From: Methylobacter sp. KS41
GTDB lineage: Bacteria > Pseudomonadota > Gammaproteobacteria > Methylococcales > Methylomonadaceae
Reading direction: 5' to 3'
Length of the DNA stretch: 64,000 bases
Assembly (NCBI GenBank): GCA_002862125.1
Contig: PHSP01000003.1
Span: 930,001-994,000, forward strand
The position numbers and the translations under genes were made by a program. The notes under the pieces were generated by a model. It ran no database searches. It was not told the origin of the DNA and worked only from the letters and a program-made list of their open reading frames with translations. This document shows positions 1 through 7,867 of the stretch, one piece after another; within the stretch, counting starts at the first letter, position 1; each line of letters starts with the position of its first letter.

Positions 1-710
1 CCGCCAGCGCGGTTGCTGTAACAGGCAACAAATTCAACACTTATCAACTTTTAAAAAAGCATCATATCGCTACCGTGCCAACCCGGATGTTCACTGGCGC
101 TGCTTGGGATAGAAATAGCGATGACCTGCAGCTGATGCAGGAGCTTGCCGGGTTAAGCTCCGCCAGTCCGGTCAGCATAGCCGGTCAATGGCTGGTAAAG
201 CCCGTTGACGGCGTTGGCTGTACGGATAGTTATATACTTACTGACCGGCAAGATTTTGAGCAAATGCGCCCGCGAAAAGGCCGTTATGTTATCCAGCCGC
301 ATATTCAGGGAAAAAAAACCAGTTTATCCTGCCTGTTCAAACAAGGGCGCGGCTGGTTATTGTGCGCCAATTTGCAGCAATTCGACATAACCGGCCGGCA
401 ATATTCTTTGTCAAAAATAATTGTGAATTATGATTCTGAAATAAGCGTGTATCAGGACTTAGTTGCTGATATAGCTCGCGCCTTGCCTGAATTATGGGGC
501 TATGCCGGTATCGATTTAATCGAAACGCCGGAACAACAATTTGTACTTGAAATAAATCCGCGCCTGACCACTTCATTCGCTGGCATTAACGCGGCATTGG
601 GCATTAATGTTGCCGGAATCATTCTGCAATTGCTGGAAGGACAGCCGGCTATTAAATCAGATTGCAACAAACCCGTAACCATTGACGTGAAACAACATGA
701 ATCAGACTAA
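1..710 (+). CDS. ATP-grasp protein of the H4MPT/C1 pathway type (5' partial)
   Basis: The frame is open from base 3 to the stop at 710, so the gene begins outside the window; the GTG at 75 is internal. The visible part is the C-terminal two thirds of an ATP-grasp ligase: the pre-ATP-binding stretch (NKFNTYQLLKKH, bases 27-65), a GKTSLSCLF strand, and the Mg-ATP-binding end with FVLEINPRLTTS. ATP-grasp proteins of this kind lie beside H4MPT biosynthesis genes in methylotrophs, and the next gene supports that; the exact ligase reaction is not shown. It overlaps its downstream neighbour by 14 bases, which suggests translational coupling. Confidence 0.75.
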   Translation, partial: ASAVAVTGNKFNTYQLLKKHHIATVPTRMFTGAAWDRNSDDLQLMQELAGLSSASPVSIAGQWLVKPVDGVGCTDSYILTDRQDFEQMRPRKGRYVIQPHIQGKKTSLSCLFKQGRGWLLCANLQQFDITGRQYSLSKIIVNYDSEISVYQDLVADIARALPELWGYAGIDLIETPEQQFVLEINPRLTTSFAGINAALGINVAGIILQLLEGQPAIKSDCNKPVTIDVKQHESD

Positions 711-1761
711 TATGATTGGCTGGGATATAGGCGGGGCGCACGTTAAAGCGGCGGTTATTAATCATGAAGGCGTGATAATCGCGGTTTATCAGCAGCCCTG
801 TCCGTTATGGAAAGGGCTGGATCAATTGCGCGGCGCAGTAACCCGCATCATGCGGGAAGCATCCGGCGAGCATTATCGCCATACCGTCACCATGACCGGA
901 GAGCTGGTTGATTTGTTTGAAAACCGGGAAGATGGCGTCAAGCAGATCATCGATACCATTACTAATATGCTGCCTCAAAGACGTTGCTTACTATTTGCAG
1001 GCCTTGAGGGCTTCATGGATTCGGGTCAGGTTCAAGCCAGTCACTATCAAGCGATAGCTTCCGCAAACTGGCTGGCCAGCGCGTCTTTCGCGGCGCAAAA
1101 GGCGGGCGGCGGACTATTTGTCGATATAGGCAGCACCACCACGGATATTCTTCTGCTCAATGACGGCAAGGTTCTGGCGGAAGGTTACACCGATTACCAG
1201 CGCTTGCTATCCAGGGAGCTTATCTATACGGGCATCGTTAGAACGGCGGTGATGGCGGTTGCGCAGACCGCGCAGGATCAAGGCAGGGAACTCGGCTTAA
1301 TGGCGGAGTATTTCGCTACGATGGCGGATGTCTACCGCGTCACCGGAGAACTTAATGAACACCACGACCAATGCGAAACGGCGGATGGCGCGGAAAAAAC
1401 CGTAATGGCCAGCGCCAGGCGATTATCGCGCATGATAGGCAGTGATTTTTCCCCTAGTGAGCTGCCTCGCTGGCGGGAATTTGCTGAAAATATTCGCGCC
1501 CGGCAGCTGCAAAAAATACAGAGAGGCTGTGAATACCGTATCCAGCAGGCGCATTTCCCTGAAAACAGTCCGCTGATTGGCGCTGGAATAGGGCGGTTTT
1601 TGGTAAAACATCTCGCGCAGGTGTACGGTTATCCTTACCTCGATTATTCCGGCTTATTTCCGCAATCCGCGATTCAAGCCGGCTTGACCGTGGCGGATTG
1701 CGCGCCGGCGGTTGCCGTGGCCTGTCTGGCTAGAGAGTTTTACGGAATCGAGTGCGTTTAG
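697..1761 (+). CDS. H4MPT-linked C1-transfer pathway protein, hydantoinase/oxoprolinase-like
   Basis: A 354-residue cytosolic protein with two actin-fold phosphate loops, one at the N-terminus (IGWDIGGAHVKAA) and one near residue 145 (LFVDIGSTTTDIL). This arrangement belongs to the hydantoinase/oxoprolinase-related family known only from H4MPT-using C1 organisms (recalled as TIGR03123). The biochemical reaction is not established; a role in making or using H4MPT is inferred from family distribution and from overlap with the ATP-grasp gene. Full family length, with no lesion seen. Confidence 0.8.
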   Translation: MNQTNMIGWDIGGAHVKAAVINHEGVIIAVYQQPCPLWKGLDQLRGAVTRIMREASGEHYRHTVTMTGELVDLFENREDGVKQIIDTITNMLPQRRCLLFAGLEGFMDSGQVQASHYQAIASANWLASASFAAQKAGGGLFVDIGSTTTDILLLNDGKVLAEGYTDYQRLLSRELIYTGIVRTAVMAVAQTAQDQGRELGLMAEYFATMADVYRVTGELNEHHDQCETADGAEKTVMASARRLSRMIGSDFSPSELPRWREFAENIRARQLQKIQRGCEYRIQQAHFPENSPLIGAGIGRFLVKHLAQVYGYPYLDYSGLFPQSAIQAGLTVADCAPAVAVACLAREFYGIECV

Positions 1762-1884
1762 TGTAAAATCATGATTGCTTCAGGGCTATGCGGAGTATGT
1801 ATCACTATACTCTCCGTGTTGTTGATCAATGCCGGTCCCAAAAGGTAGAATTGCTTATGTTTGCTGATCTTAAGATTTTTCCAG

Positions 1885-3135
1885 ATGAATGAGCCTGTTG
1901 CCCCGGCCAAGCCGGTGAAGGTCAAACCCGAGGCCAATTCCGTAGGCAAGCCGGTTAAGGTCAAGTCCGAAGGCAGCGCCGGACGCAAGCCGGTTAAGAT
2001 TAAACCCGAGACAGGTTCCGGACCCAAGCCGGTCAAGGTTAAACCCGAGGCCGGTTCCGGAGCTAAACCCGCGAAAGCCGTAGCCGGTCCTGAACGCAAA
2101 CCCCGTACTCGTCCGGCGCGTAAGGCTGCAAAAAAAGCGAAACCTAAAACGCCGGTTGTTAATTTCAGGCGCAGGCTGGCCTGGATAAGTCTTGAGGTGC
2201 TAGGCTTGGTGGTTACTTTGGTAGCAACCATCATGGTGCTTTTAGGTTATTCGGCTAACCGGTTTTCAGGCACCAGTTTTTTTACCAGCTTGCTGCCATT
2301 TGCAATCGGCGTTTTGGGCTTGATCGTGGCGATGGCGGTCTTGCTGATTGGCTGGTGGAAGATGCGGAAATGGTCGGAGGACAAAGCCTCGCTATTGCCG
2401 CCGGTTCTGTCCATCTGTCTAGCGCTGATTATTGGCTGGTTCTCGATGCAGGATCAATTCGCAATGGCTCGCGGCCACTTCCGCACGCTGGTCGGCGGCA
2501 AGCAGGAGGCCGGAAGGGTGACAGTGGCGCATCAGGTCTATGCAGCCTACCGCCGTTACGATCCGGCGCAATTGCAGCAAATGGTTCAACGCGCGCAGGA
2601 ATATGACCCGGTCATCAAGGAAGCGGCCAGGGAATTTGATATTGACCCTAATATTTTGCAAGGCATCGCCGCGACGGAGTCATCCTTTTTGCCGCGCGAT
2701 AGCGCGGACGGGGGGCGCGGATTATTTCAAATTACCCGTGTGCCAAAAGCCATAGTGGAACAGGCCGGCAAGCATCTGTCGGAGCGCCAGCTTTCCTTGC
2801 ACAATCCCAGGCACAATGCATTCCTTGCCGCAGCCACATTCAAATACTATTTGGCCCAGATGAATGATGATTTGTTTCTGGGCTTGCTGGCCTACAATAT
2901 CGGTCCCGCTAACGGCGGTCTTCAATTTATCATGCAGCAGTATGGCGCGACTGATTTTGTGACCATACAGCCTTATTTGCAGCTGCTGCCGCGCGATTAC
3001 CCTATTCGCGTCTTATCCTATTCGCTGGCTTTCAGGCTGTGGCAAAAGGAAGGAAAACTGCCCGCTTATGAAGAAGGAAAAAATGCCATCCACATACAAC
3101 GTATCGGGATACCAGGCTTGCTGGCGGATTTTTAA
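1885..3135 (+). CDS. Membrane-anchored lytic transglycosylase with Lys/Pro-rich repeat N-terminus
   Basis: About 416 residues from ATG 1885 (an in-frame TTG lies at 1861; neither has a strong Shine-Dalgarno site). The first 75 residues hold five degenerate copies of a 13-residue unit starting KPVKVKPE. Three hydrophobic helices follow (about residues 100-121, 137-158, 171-187), then a soluble SLT (transglycosylase) domain from about 240. The domain has the catalytic glutamate in ATESSF, the GLFQIT motif and AYNIGP. It should cleave peptidoglycan glycan strands in the periplasm. The basic repeat tail would be cytoplasmic or on the far side of the membrane from the SLT domain. The hydrolase call is firm; the role of the tail is unknown. 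Confidence 0.85.
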   Translation: MNEPVAPAKPVKVKPEANSVGKPVKVKSEGSAGRKPVKIKPETGSGPKPVKVKPEAGSGAKPAKAVAGPERKPRTRPARKAAKKAKPKTPVVNFRRRLAWISLEVLGLVVTLVATIMVLLGYSANRFSGTSFFTSLLPFAIGVLGLIVAMAVLLIGWWKMRKWSEDKASLLPPVLSICLALIIGWFSMQDQFAMARGHFRTLVGGKQEAGRVTVAHQVYAAYRRYDPAQLQQMVQRAQEYDPVIKEAAREFDIDPNILQGIAATESSFLPRDSADGGRGLFQITRVPKAIVEQAGKHLSERQLSLHNPRHNAFLAAATFKYYLAQMNDDLFLGLLAYNIGPANGGLQFIMQQYGATDFVTIQPYLQLLPRDYPIRVLSYSLAFRLWQKEGKLPAYEEGKNAIHIQRIGIPGLLADF

Positions 3136-3214
3136 TAGTTTCTTTAGCCGTAAATTTATGGCGGATTGCCTTAAACTATCCCGTTTAAAGCTGAAAGCAC
3201 AAAAAGATAGAAAA

Positions 3215-3571
3215 TCAACCAATTGTACTGGCTTCAAGGTCGGCAATTTCAACGACGGCCTCGCCTGCTGTCAGCAATTCCTGAGCGCGAGGAAATACCT
3301 GAGTCAAAATGCTTTGCAAGCGGCGGTTCGTGACGTTGCCACAAGTAACCCAAAGCAATTGCGGCGGTGTACCCAAACGCAATACCATCTCCACGAAATC
3401 ACTGTCTTTGCTGATAATTACGGCGTCCTGTTGACGCGCCTTATGAAAGATCTGCTCGTCTTCTGCGTCGCCTAAATCCAGGTCGAATAATGCATGGGCG
3501 TCCACTTTAAATGTCTGATTAAGCCAGCTAGCCAATTGTGGCGGCAGTTGCGCATCAATCCAATAAATCAC
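3215..3571 (-). CDS. DUF5615-family PIN-like toxin
   Basis: About 118 residues if started at the GTG at 3571 (VIYWIDAQLPPQLA). That start overlaps the TGA of the upstream gene as GTGA, so it is preferred over the longer frame from 3619. The N-terminal acidic IDAQLPP, DLGDAEDEQI and IISKDSDF are the acidic positions of DUF5615 PIN-like proteins, the toxin half of VapBC-like pairs with DUF433. RNase activity is inferred from the fold family. The partner lies immediately upstream. Confidence 0.75.
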   Translation of the reverse strand: MIYWIDAQLPPQLASWLNQTFKVDAHALFDLDLGDAEDEQIFHKARQQDAVIISKDSDFVEMVLRLGTPPQLLWVTCGNVTNRRLQSILTQVFPRAQELLTAGEAVVEIADLEASTIG

Positions 3572-3789
3572 GCTACCAACCGTTCCAGATTCGCCCGGCG
3601 GGCGGCATACAACAGACACGCCTGAATGTCTTGCATCTCCAAATCAGGAAAATCTTGCAAAATTTCCTCACTGCTTACGCCTTCGCCCAACATTTGCAAA
3701 ATATCACTGACGCGAATTCTCATGCCGCGAATGCAAGGCTTGCCTCCGCACTGAAGCGGGTTATGGGTGATTCTTGTCTCTAAGTTCAT
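3568..3789 (-). CDS. DUF433 antitoxin-like protein
   Basis: A 73-residue protein beginning MNLETRITHNP, with the DUF433 hallmarks GGKPCIRGMRIRV and a helix-turn-helix-like C-terminal half (EEILQDFPDLEMQDIQACL). The ATG at 3789 is chosen from the family start. The frame stays open much further upstream, but that part is an unrelated membrane-protein remnant. Stop and downstream toxin start overlap (GTGA). Expected to neutralise the DUF5615 partner and repress its own promoter. Confidence 0.75.
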   Translation of the reverse strand: MNLETRITHNPLQCGGKPCIRGMRIRVSDILQMLGEGVSSEEILQDFPDLEMQDIQACLLYAARRANLERLVA

Positions 3790-3899
3790 TGTAATGATTC
3801 CATTTATAATCAATATTGTTACTTTAACATAAATTTTGTTGGGCTTTATTTCGGGTTTATGTGTTTGCTTAACAAGATTGGCGCATAAAAAATTCAGAC

Positions 3900-4146
3900 T
3901 TGCTTTGACAATATTTTCCGGTTCCTCAGCGCCCGGTAAAAAAATAAACGCAGCGAACGCGGCGATTAAGTGTTTTAGCGAGCGGCCGCTGATTACGCCC
4001 AATGCGCTATAAATTGGAGCATCAAAAAATTCCAGCAGTTTCGAGGCGGCATAGGCAATGATAATGCCCCAAATGTATTTGTTGCCATTTAATCCGGAAT
4101 CAAAAAGATGCCCCGATATGTCATGGAACGCTATCGCGCACCATGA
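3900..4146 (-). pseudogene. Possible C-terminal remnant of a ceramidase-like membrane protein
   Basis: The minus-strand frame reads WCAIAFHDISGHLF, then two hydrophobic stretches ending AYAASKLLEFFD and ISGRSLKHLIAAFAAF. This resembles the last two helices of alkaline ceramidase-like proteins (the SGHSLKHL motif), from memory. There is no start codon, the N-terminal helices are missing, and the frame runs unstopped into the DUF433 gene. I treat it as a decayed fragment; identity is tentative. Confidence 0.35.
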
Positions 4147-4147
4147 C

Positions 4148-4360
4148 CTACTCTTCTGGAATACGACCTTGGCGGCGCTGCAACAGCAGGGAGCGAATGC
4201 GCTGGCCTTGCTCGAGGCGAGTCTTTTCCTGTCCGGCCCGAAGTTTTTCCGCCGCTTCTTTGGCTACGCCTTCCTGACGGGTTCGCCAGCCATCAATGGC
4301 AAGCTGCGACGCCAGCGTTCCCAGAAACACGCCAAGGGCGATTTGCAGGATGAGTTTCAT
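4148..4360 (-). CDS. Small membrane-anchored hypothetical protein
   Basis: A 70-residue frame with one N-terminal hydrophobic helix (LILQIALGVFLGTLASQLA), then a basic, charged, probably coiled tail (RQEGVAKEAAEKLRAG). The helix-plus-amphipathic-tail plan is plausible for a real small inner-membrane protein, but the upstream Shine-Dalgarno site is weak and I do not recognise a family. It lies between the HbpS-like gene's terminator and the ceramidase-like remnant, all on the minus strand. Confidence 0.5.
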   Translation of the reverse strand: MKLILQIALGVFLGTLASQLAIDGWRTRQEGVAKEAAEKLRAGQEKTRLEQGQRIRSLLLQRRQGRIPEE

Positions 4361-4408
4361 CGTGATTTTTGTTTGAATTGAACCAAGCTTTCCGCCCCCA
4401 TCGTGTGA

Positions 4409-4441
4409 ACAAAAAAGCCGCTGAATTTAATACAGCGGCTT
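4409..4441 (-). terminator. Rho-independent terminator of the HbpS-like gene
   Basis: On the minus strand a 9-bp perfect stem (AAGCCGCTG / CAGCGGCTT) with a 9-nt loop is followed by a T-run. It lies just downstream of the stop at 4459. Confidence 0.85.
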
Positions 4442-4458
4442 TATCATCCAATTTAAAC

Positions 4459-5241
4459 TTATTTTACTTGGGGTAAGCTTATCCCGCTTTCTCCATGTCC
4501 ACAGTCAGGATGGCCCCAGCCACTAGCGCTAACCCCGTTCATCTGAGTTGCCGGCGATGTGATGTCGTATACGATATTGTCAGGACGGGTATTATCGCCG
4601 CTGACGCTGATTTTTGAGGGAACATAATCCAGGTTAAGGGAAGACCGTATATACCAAGCTCTATTGTGATCAGCGCAAGACGAGTCGCCGCTGACGCCGA
4701 TTGCGCCCACTATTTCTCCGGAGCTATTATAGAGCGCCAGACCTCCGCCAAATACGTTAACACCGCCAATTTTCAACCCGACTAAAGGGTCATTAGGCTG
4801 TCCATAGTTTTTCGACGGACCTTTATAAGCGGCGTCGGTGTTTACCGGGTTGCTAAATTGCAGGCCAAACAGGCTGCCGCCGGGCTGGGTAGCCGTGTAG
4901 AGGTTGGCTGTGGAAAGGGCCAGGCCGGGGAGGCTGAAGGCATTAGCCGTATTGGCTTTTTGGGCTGATATGGCGCGGCTTCCAGGCCATTGAGAGCCAC
5001 GGTCGGCGCCACTAAATGCTACGGCGCAAACGACGCCGTCCCTATTGACAATGGTGGCCCACGACTCTAAGTTGAAACCATGACCCTCCGCTAATGCGCC
5101 AACTAAGGCTGATTTTAGGGAACCATGATCCGGTAAGCCTTTGCAGCTTGATCTTGCCGAATCATCTGAATCAGCTAACGCAACATTGGATGCTGCAGCC
5201 AAGGAACCTATCAGCGCCAAATTAAGAATGGTTTTTTTCAT
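4459..5241 (-). CDS. Secreted HbpS/GlcG-domain protein
   Basis: 260 residues. Residues 1-23 form a Sec signal peptide (MKKTILNLALIGSLAAASNVALA, cleavage after ALA). The rest has the HbpS/GlcG (DUF336) fold pattern: SWATIVNRDGVVCAVAFSG, then RAISAQKANTANAFS, GGVNVFGGGLALY and GEIVGAIGVSGDSSCADH. HbpS-type proteins bind haem or degradation products and often act as extracellular sensors or scavengers; a ligand cannot be read here. Four cysteines in the mature part (SSCKG, VVCAV, SSCAD, PDCGH) could form disulfides. The gene has its own terminator and a structured leader, so it is probably monocistronic. Confidence 0.8.
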   Translation of the reverse strand: MKKTILNLALIGSLAAASNVALADSDDSARSSCKGLPDHGSLKSALVGALAEGHGFNLESWATIVNRDGVVCAVAFSGADRGSQWPGSRAISAQKANTANAFSLPGLALSTANLYTATQPGGSLFGLQFSNPVNTDAAYKGPSKNYGQPNDPLVGLKIGGVNVFGGGLALYNSSGEIVGAIGVSGDSSCADHNRAWYIRSSLNLDYVPSKISVSGDNTRPDNIVYDITSPATQMNGVSASGWGHPDCGHGESGISLPQVK

Positions 5242-5365
5242 TATTATTTTCTCTTATATTAAGGTTGGGAAGAAGTTAAAATTATTTGCGGAACTTGAAC
5301 CCGATTAGCCTGGATTTTTTGCGGAGTATGCTTTCAGTCATGCCCCCCTTGGCACAACACATACA

Positions 5366-5398
5366 AACCGGCTCCACGGCGTAACCATGATGCCGGTT
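5366..5398 (-). promoter_or_regulatory. Structured leader hairpin upstream of the HbpS-like gene
   Basis: A 7-bp outer stem (AACCGGC / GCCGGTT) encloses a 5-bp inner stem (CATGG / CCGTG, one G-T pair) with a TTACG loop. It lies about 125-155 bases before the start codon and has no T-run, so it is not a simple terminator. I checked by eye for c-di-GMP, cobalamin and fluoride riboswitch motifs and saw none. Confidence 0.4.
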
Positions 5399-5556
5399 AT
5401 CCTCGAGGTCAGGTTTTTGGGATTCGCGGCTTTCTACTCCTCTCTTGCCGGGTTCAAATTCTGCGGATGAAGTATTTCATAAAATAAAATTGATTACAAT
5501 GTTGCCTTAGAAATCAAGCCTGTAGGATACGCGGTGTATACCATTGAATGTCAAAA

Positions 5557-5579
5557 GGTACGCGCAGCGTACCCTACCA
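5557..5579 (-). repeat. REP-type palindrome with GTAG head
   Basis: Read on the minus strand: GTAG, then GGTACGC, a 3-nt centre (tgc) and GCGTACC. A GTAG tetranucleotide followed by a short palindrome is the form of REPs handled by RAYT proteins, two of which lie about 5 kb away. Confidence 0.55.
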
Positions 5580-5581
5580 AA

Positions 5582-6133
5582 TTACCACTGCGACTCGCCG
5601 GTTTCCGGGTCATACATTTCGTGGACAATTTTATGCCGGTTGGCAATGAGTTCTTCAATGCTTGGCGAATTGCTCATGGCGCGCGAAATAGCCAGCTTCA
5701 TGGCTTCGTAGTTGGTTCGGTATAAATCCTTGCGATCCACGTCAGGGTTAGCCGCGCATTCGGGCGCTATCCAAAGCATCGCAATGATGCACAGTTCGTT
5801 GGCTTGATCGGCGGGTATGACACCATCGATAACGCTGTCGAGAACGGCATCGGCAATGGCCGACTGCACCGGCCCGCCGAATAGATTCACATAGGCAGTG
5901 GATTTAATGGTGACTTTGGGAACCATGATCGTTGCAGGGCGCACTTGCTGGTTGCAGGCGCGGATGGCAAACATGCGGGTATGGCCTTCAGTTTGTCCCA
6001 TCAGGGTGGCAAAGGCATTGCCCGCAGGGCCTTTGACGCTGCCGATCAGGATTTCGGGCATGGCGTCGGTGCCCTGGCCTTCGCTGGAAAACACGGTCGC
6101 TTCGCCGGTTCTGAACCAAATTGTATCTGACAT
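5582..6133 (-). CDS. Formaldehyde-activating enzyme (Fae) paralogue
   Basis: 183 residues, Fae-like throughout: RTGEATVFSSEG, EILIGSVKGPAGNAF, PATIMVPKVTIKS, GPVQSAIADAVLDSVIDGVIPADQANEL and NYEAMKLAISRAM. Fae condenses formaldehyde with H4MPT in the methylotroph cytosol. Compared from memory with canonical Fae, the catalytic histidine of the VAHIDLIIG motif is replaced here (TDAMPEILIG), and the protein is about a dozen residues longer. It is therefore better called a Fae homologue (Fae2/Fae3-like) that may bind formaldehyde or the pterin without the normal catalysis. A Shine-Dalgarno-like purine run precedes the ATG. Confidence 0.85.
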   Translation of the reverse strand: MSDTIWFRTGEATVFSSEGQGTDAMPEILIGSVKGPAGNAFATLMGQTEGHTRMFAIRACNQQVRPATIMVPKVTIKSTAYVNLFGGPVQSAIADAVLDSVIDGVIPADQANELCIIAMLWIAPECAANPDVDRKDLYRTNYEAMKLAISRAMSNSPSIEELIANRHKIVHEMYDPETGESQW

Positions 6134-6691
6134 TAGTTAACCCCAAAAAGAGAAATAAAATGGAGCGGGCATTCTATGACGTATGATCAGGGGCGGCAAT
6201 AGTTATGTGTTTTTGCCGGAAAACGGTGATGATAAAAGGGTGGGGAAGTCGTAGTGATAACTTAACCATGCGCCATTAAAATAAATCTGGCTTCGGCTCC
6301 GCTCAGCCAACGCGGCAAGAACGGTCCATGCCAACAGGATTGCGCGGAGGAAGGAATGCGCGGCGTGAGAATATGCGTGTTATACGATGCCCTGGTATTT
6401 TTTGACAGGCAGGGAACTTCCTGTCCCTTTTTAATGAGTTTATTTACAATTATGTCACCGCAATTGACCCGTTCTAAAATGCGGGCATTTCAGAACGGGT
6501 CAATTGAAAAAATATGCTGAAGGTAATGATTCAGGATAGGTTAATGTCAATTCATTAGCATGATCTCCGCAATCAAGGCAATTGTCCCGCCTTTCGCGCC
6601 GATGCATCGAAACCTAAGCGGCCTGCCGGTTGCTTCGCCCGTTCGCAGAGATTTTTTTAAATAAGGCAAGTCATTCAATTTCCAGGAGAAA
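6134..6691. other. Gene-free interval with a long palindrome
   Basis: 558 bases between divergent genes with no convincing frame. Apart from the palindrome at 6461-6506 and the promoters that must lie here, nothing recognisable was seen. Confidence 0.6.
6461..6506. repeat. 46-bp near-perfect palindrome
   Basis: Perfect 15-bp arms (CAATTGACCCGTTCT / its complement) enclose a second perfect 6-bp stem (AAATGC / GCATTT) with a GG centre. Only two unpaired bases interrupt it. No T-run follows on either strand. It could be a protein-binding site, a MITE relic or a cruciform. Confidence 0.7.
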
Positions 6692-7807
6692 ATGAAATCC
6701 ATGAATAAAAGTTCCGTTATCACTGTTTTCAGCCTGCTCATGCTTTTTGCAGAATGCGGCGTAGCCGGGCAATACACGCTGCCCGTGCAGCTGGATTATA
6801 GCCTTATAAAAAGAGCCTTAAAAACCCAGCTTTATAAGGGAGAAGGCAATACCGCCGAACTGTGGAATGACAAGCAGGGTTGCAGTTTCTTAAAGCTTTC
6901 CGGTCCCGAGGTCAGCGGGCAACAAGGTCAAATCAAATTGATAAATAATCTGCAGGCGCGGTTTGGAACAGGCCTTGGCAAAGGGCAGTGCGTCACGCTC
7001 TTTGAATGGGGCGGCGTATTGGAAACCCTGCAACAGCCAACCATCAATTCCGCTCAAACCGTCTTGAGCCTGCCGCTTACCAAAGTGACGGCTACTGACA
7101 GGGAAGGCCGCTCGGTAAGCAACAAGCAAATTCAGGAGTTGATTAATCGCTTTGTCGGGCCCAAGCTGTCAGCCGTTAAAATTGATTTAAACGAATCGCG
7201 CGCGGATATTGAAAAAACGGTGACTGAGTTTTTGCCCAGGGAGAATGCAGCTGAAGTCAAGGCTATGCTCAATACCTTAAAATTCAGCAGCGCTGACGCC
7301 AGCGATAACGGCGTCGCCATTAAGCTGGCCTTCGATGCGCCTGTAAAAGCGGCGGCAAAAAAACCCGAGGCCCCGTTAACCGAAGCCGAACAAAAGCAAT
7401 GGCAAGCCAGCTGGCAGGAATGGGACAGGTTTTTGAGCAAGGCCATTCAACAGGCTTCCGATGACGCCAAATCACCGCAATTGCGCGATGCCTTGACGGA
7501 GATTTTGCTGGAATCGCGCAGCGCGTTTCAGGCGGGCTTAAAAGACCATGACGCCGGCGGCGATGATCCGGTGCGGGTGTTTTTTACCCAAACCTGGCAG
7601 CGTCTTGCGCCTGAATTAAAGACGCTGGCAAAAGAACTGCCGGAAATACAAGGCTTGCGTTACATGACTTTTATTACGGCTACCGATGTGCTTTATGAGC
7701 TTGAAAACCTGGGCGCGCCTTTGGGCCTGGATATTTCTTCCGATGGCCTGCGCAGGCTGGCGCGCATCCTGATTGCAGGCAAGCAGCAACATGCGGAAGC
7801 TAAATAA
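6692..7807 (+). CDS. Secreted protein of unknown function
   Basis: 371 residues preceded by a good Shine-Dalgarno sequence (AGGAG, 5 nt before ATG). Residues 1-26 look like a signal peptide (SVITVFSLLMLFAECGVAG). The mature part begins with a beta-rich half (LPVQLDYSLIKRALKTQLY, LKLSGPEV, QCVTLFEWGG, TVLSLPLTKVTA). A helical, charged second half follows, with a Pro/Glu linker near 225 (KKPEAPLTEAEQKQWQASW). The first half recalls lipid-binding tubular folds, but I cannot assign a family. It stands alone between divergent and convergent neighbours. Confidence 0.75.
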   Translation: MKSMNKSSVITVFSLLMLFAECGVAGQYTLPVQLDYSLIKRALKTQLYKGEGNTAELWNDKQGCSFLKLSGPEVSGQQGQIKLINNLQARFGTGLGKGQCVTLFEWGGVLETLQQPTINSAQTVLSLPLTKVTATDREGRSVSNKQIQELINRFVGPKLSAVKIDLNESRADIEKTVTEFLPRENAAEVKAMLNTLKFSSADASDNGVAIKLAFDAPVKAAAKKPEAPLTEAEQKQWQASWQEWDRFLSKAIQQASDDAKSPQLRDALTEILLESRSAFQAGLKDHDAGGDDPVRVFFTQTWQRLAPELKTLAKELPEIQGLRYMTFITATDVLYELENLGAPLGLDISSDGLRRLARILIAGKQQHAEAK

Positions 7808-7867
7808 GCTGAAGATGATTCTGTTGCTACGCCTTTTTTCCCGTCATTTAAAACTATAAATTTCGGG

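Larger units (their letters stand above)
5242..5581. other. Gene-free interval between the HbpS-like and Fae-like genes
   Basis: 340 bases without a credible reading frame. It holds a strong hairpin at 5366-5398 in the presumed leader of the HbpS-like gene and a short REP-type palindrome at 5557-5579 just after the Fae-like stop. Both genes run leftward, so promoter and leader of the HbpS-like gene must be here. Confidence 0.6.

Noticed and set aside
1758-2234. 158-codon minus-strand frame opposite the transglycosylase
   Set aside because: It mirrors the Lys/Pro repeat codons of the real gene (periodic LTGL repeats) and has no ribosome-binding site.
5282-5480. c-di-GMP, cobalamin or fluoride riboswitch before the HbpS-like gene
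   Set aside because: The hallmark conserved blocks of these classes are not present; kept only as an unassigned hairpin.
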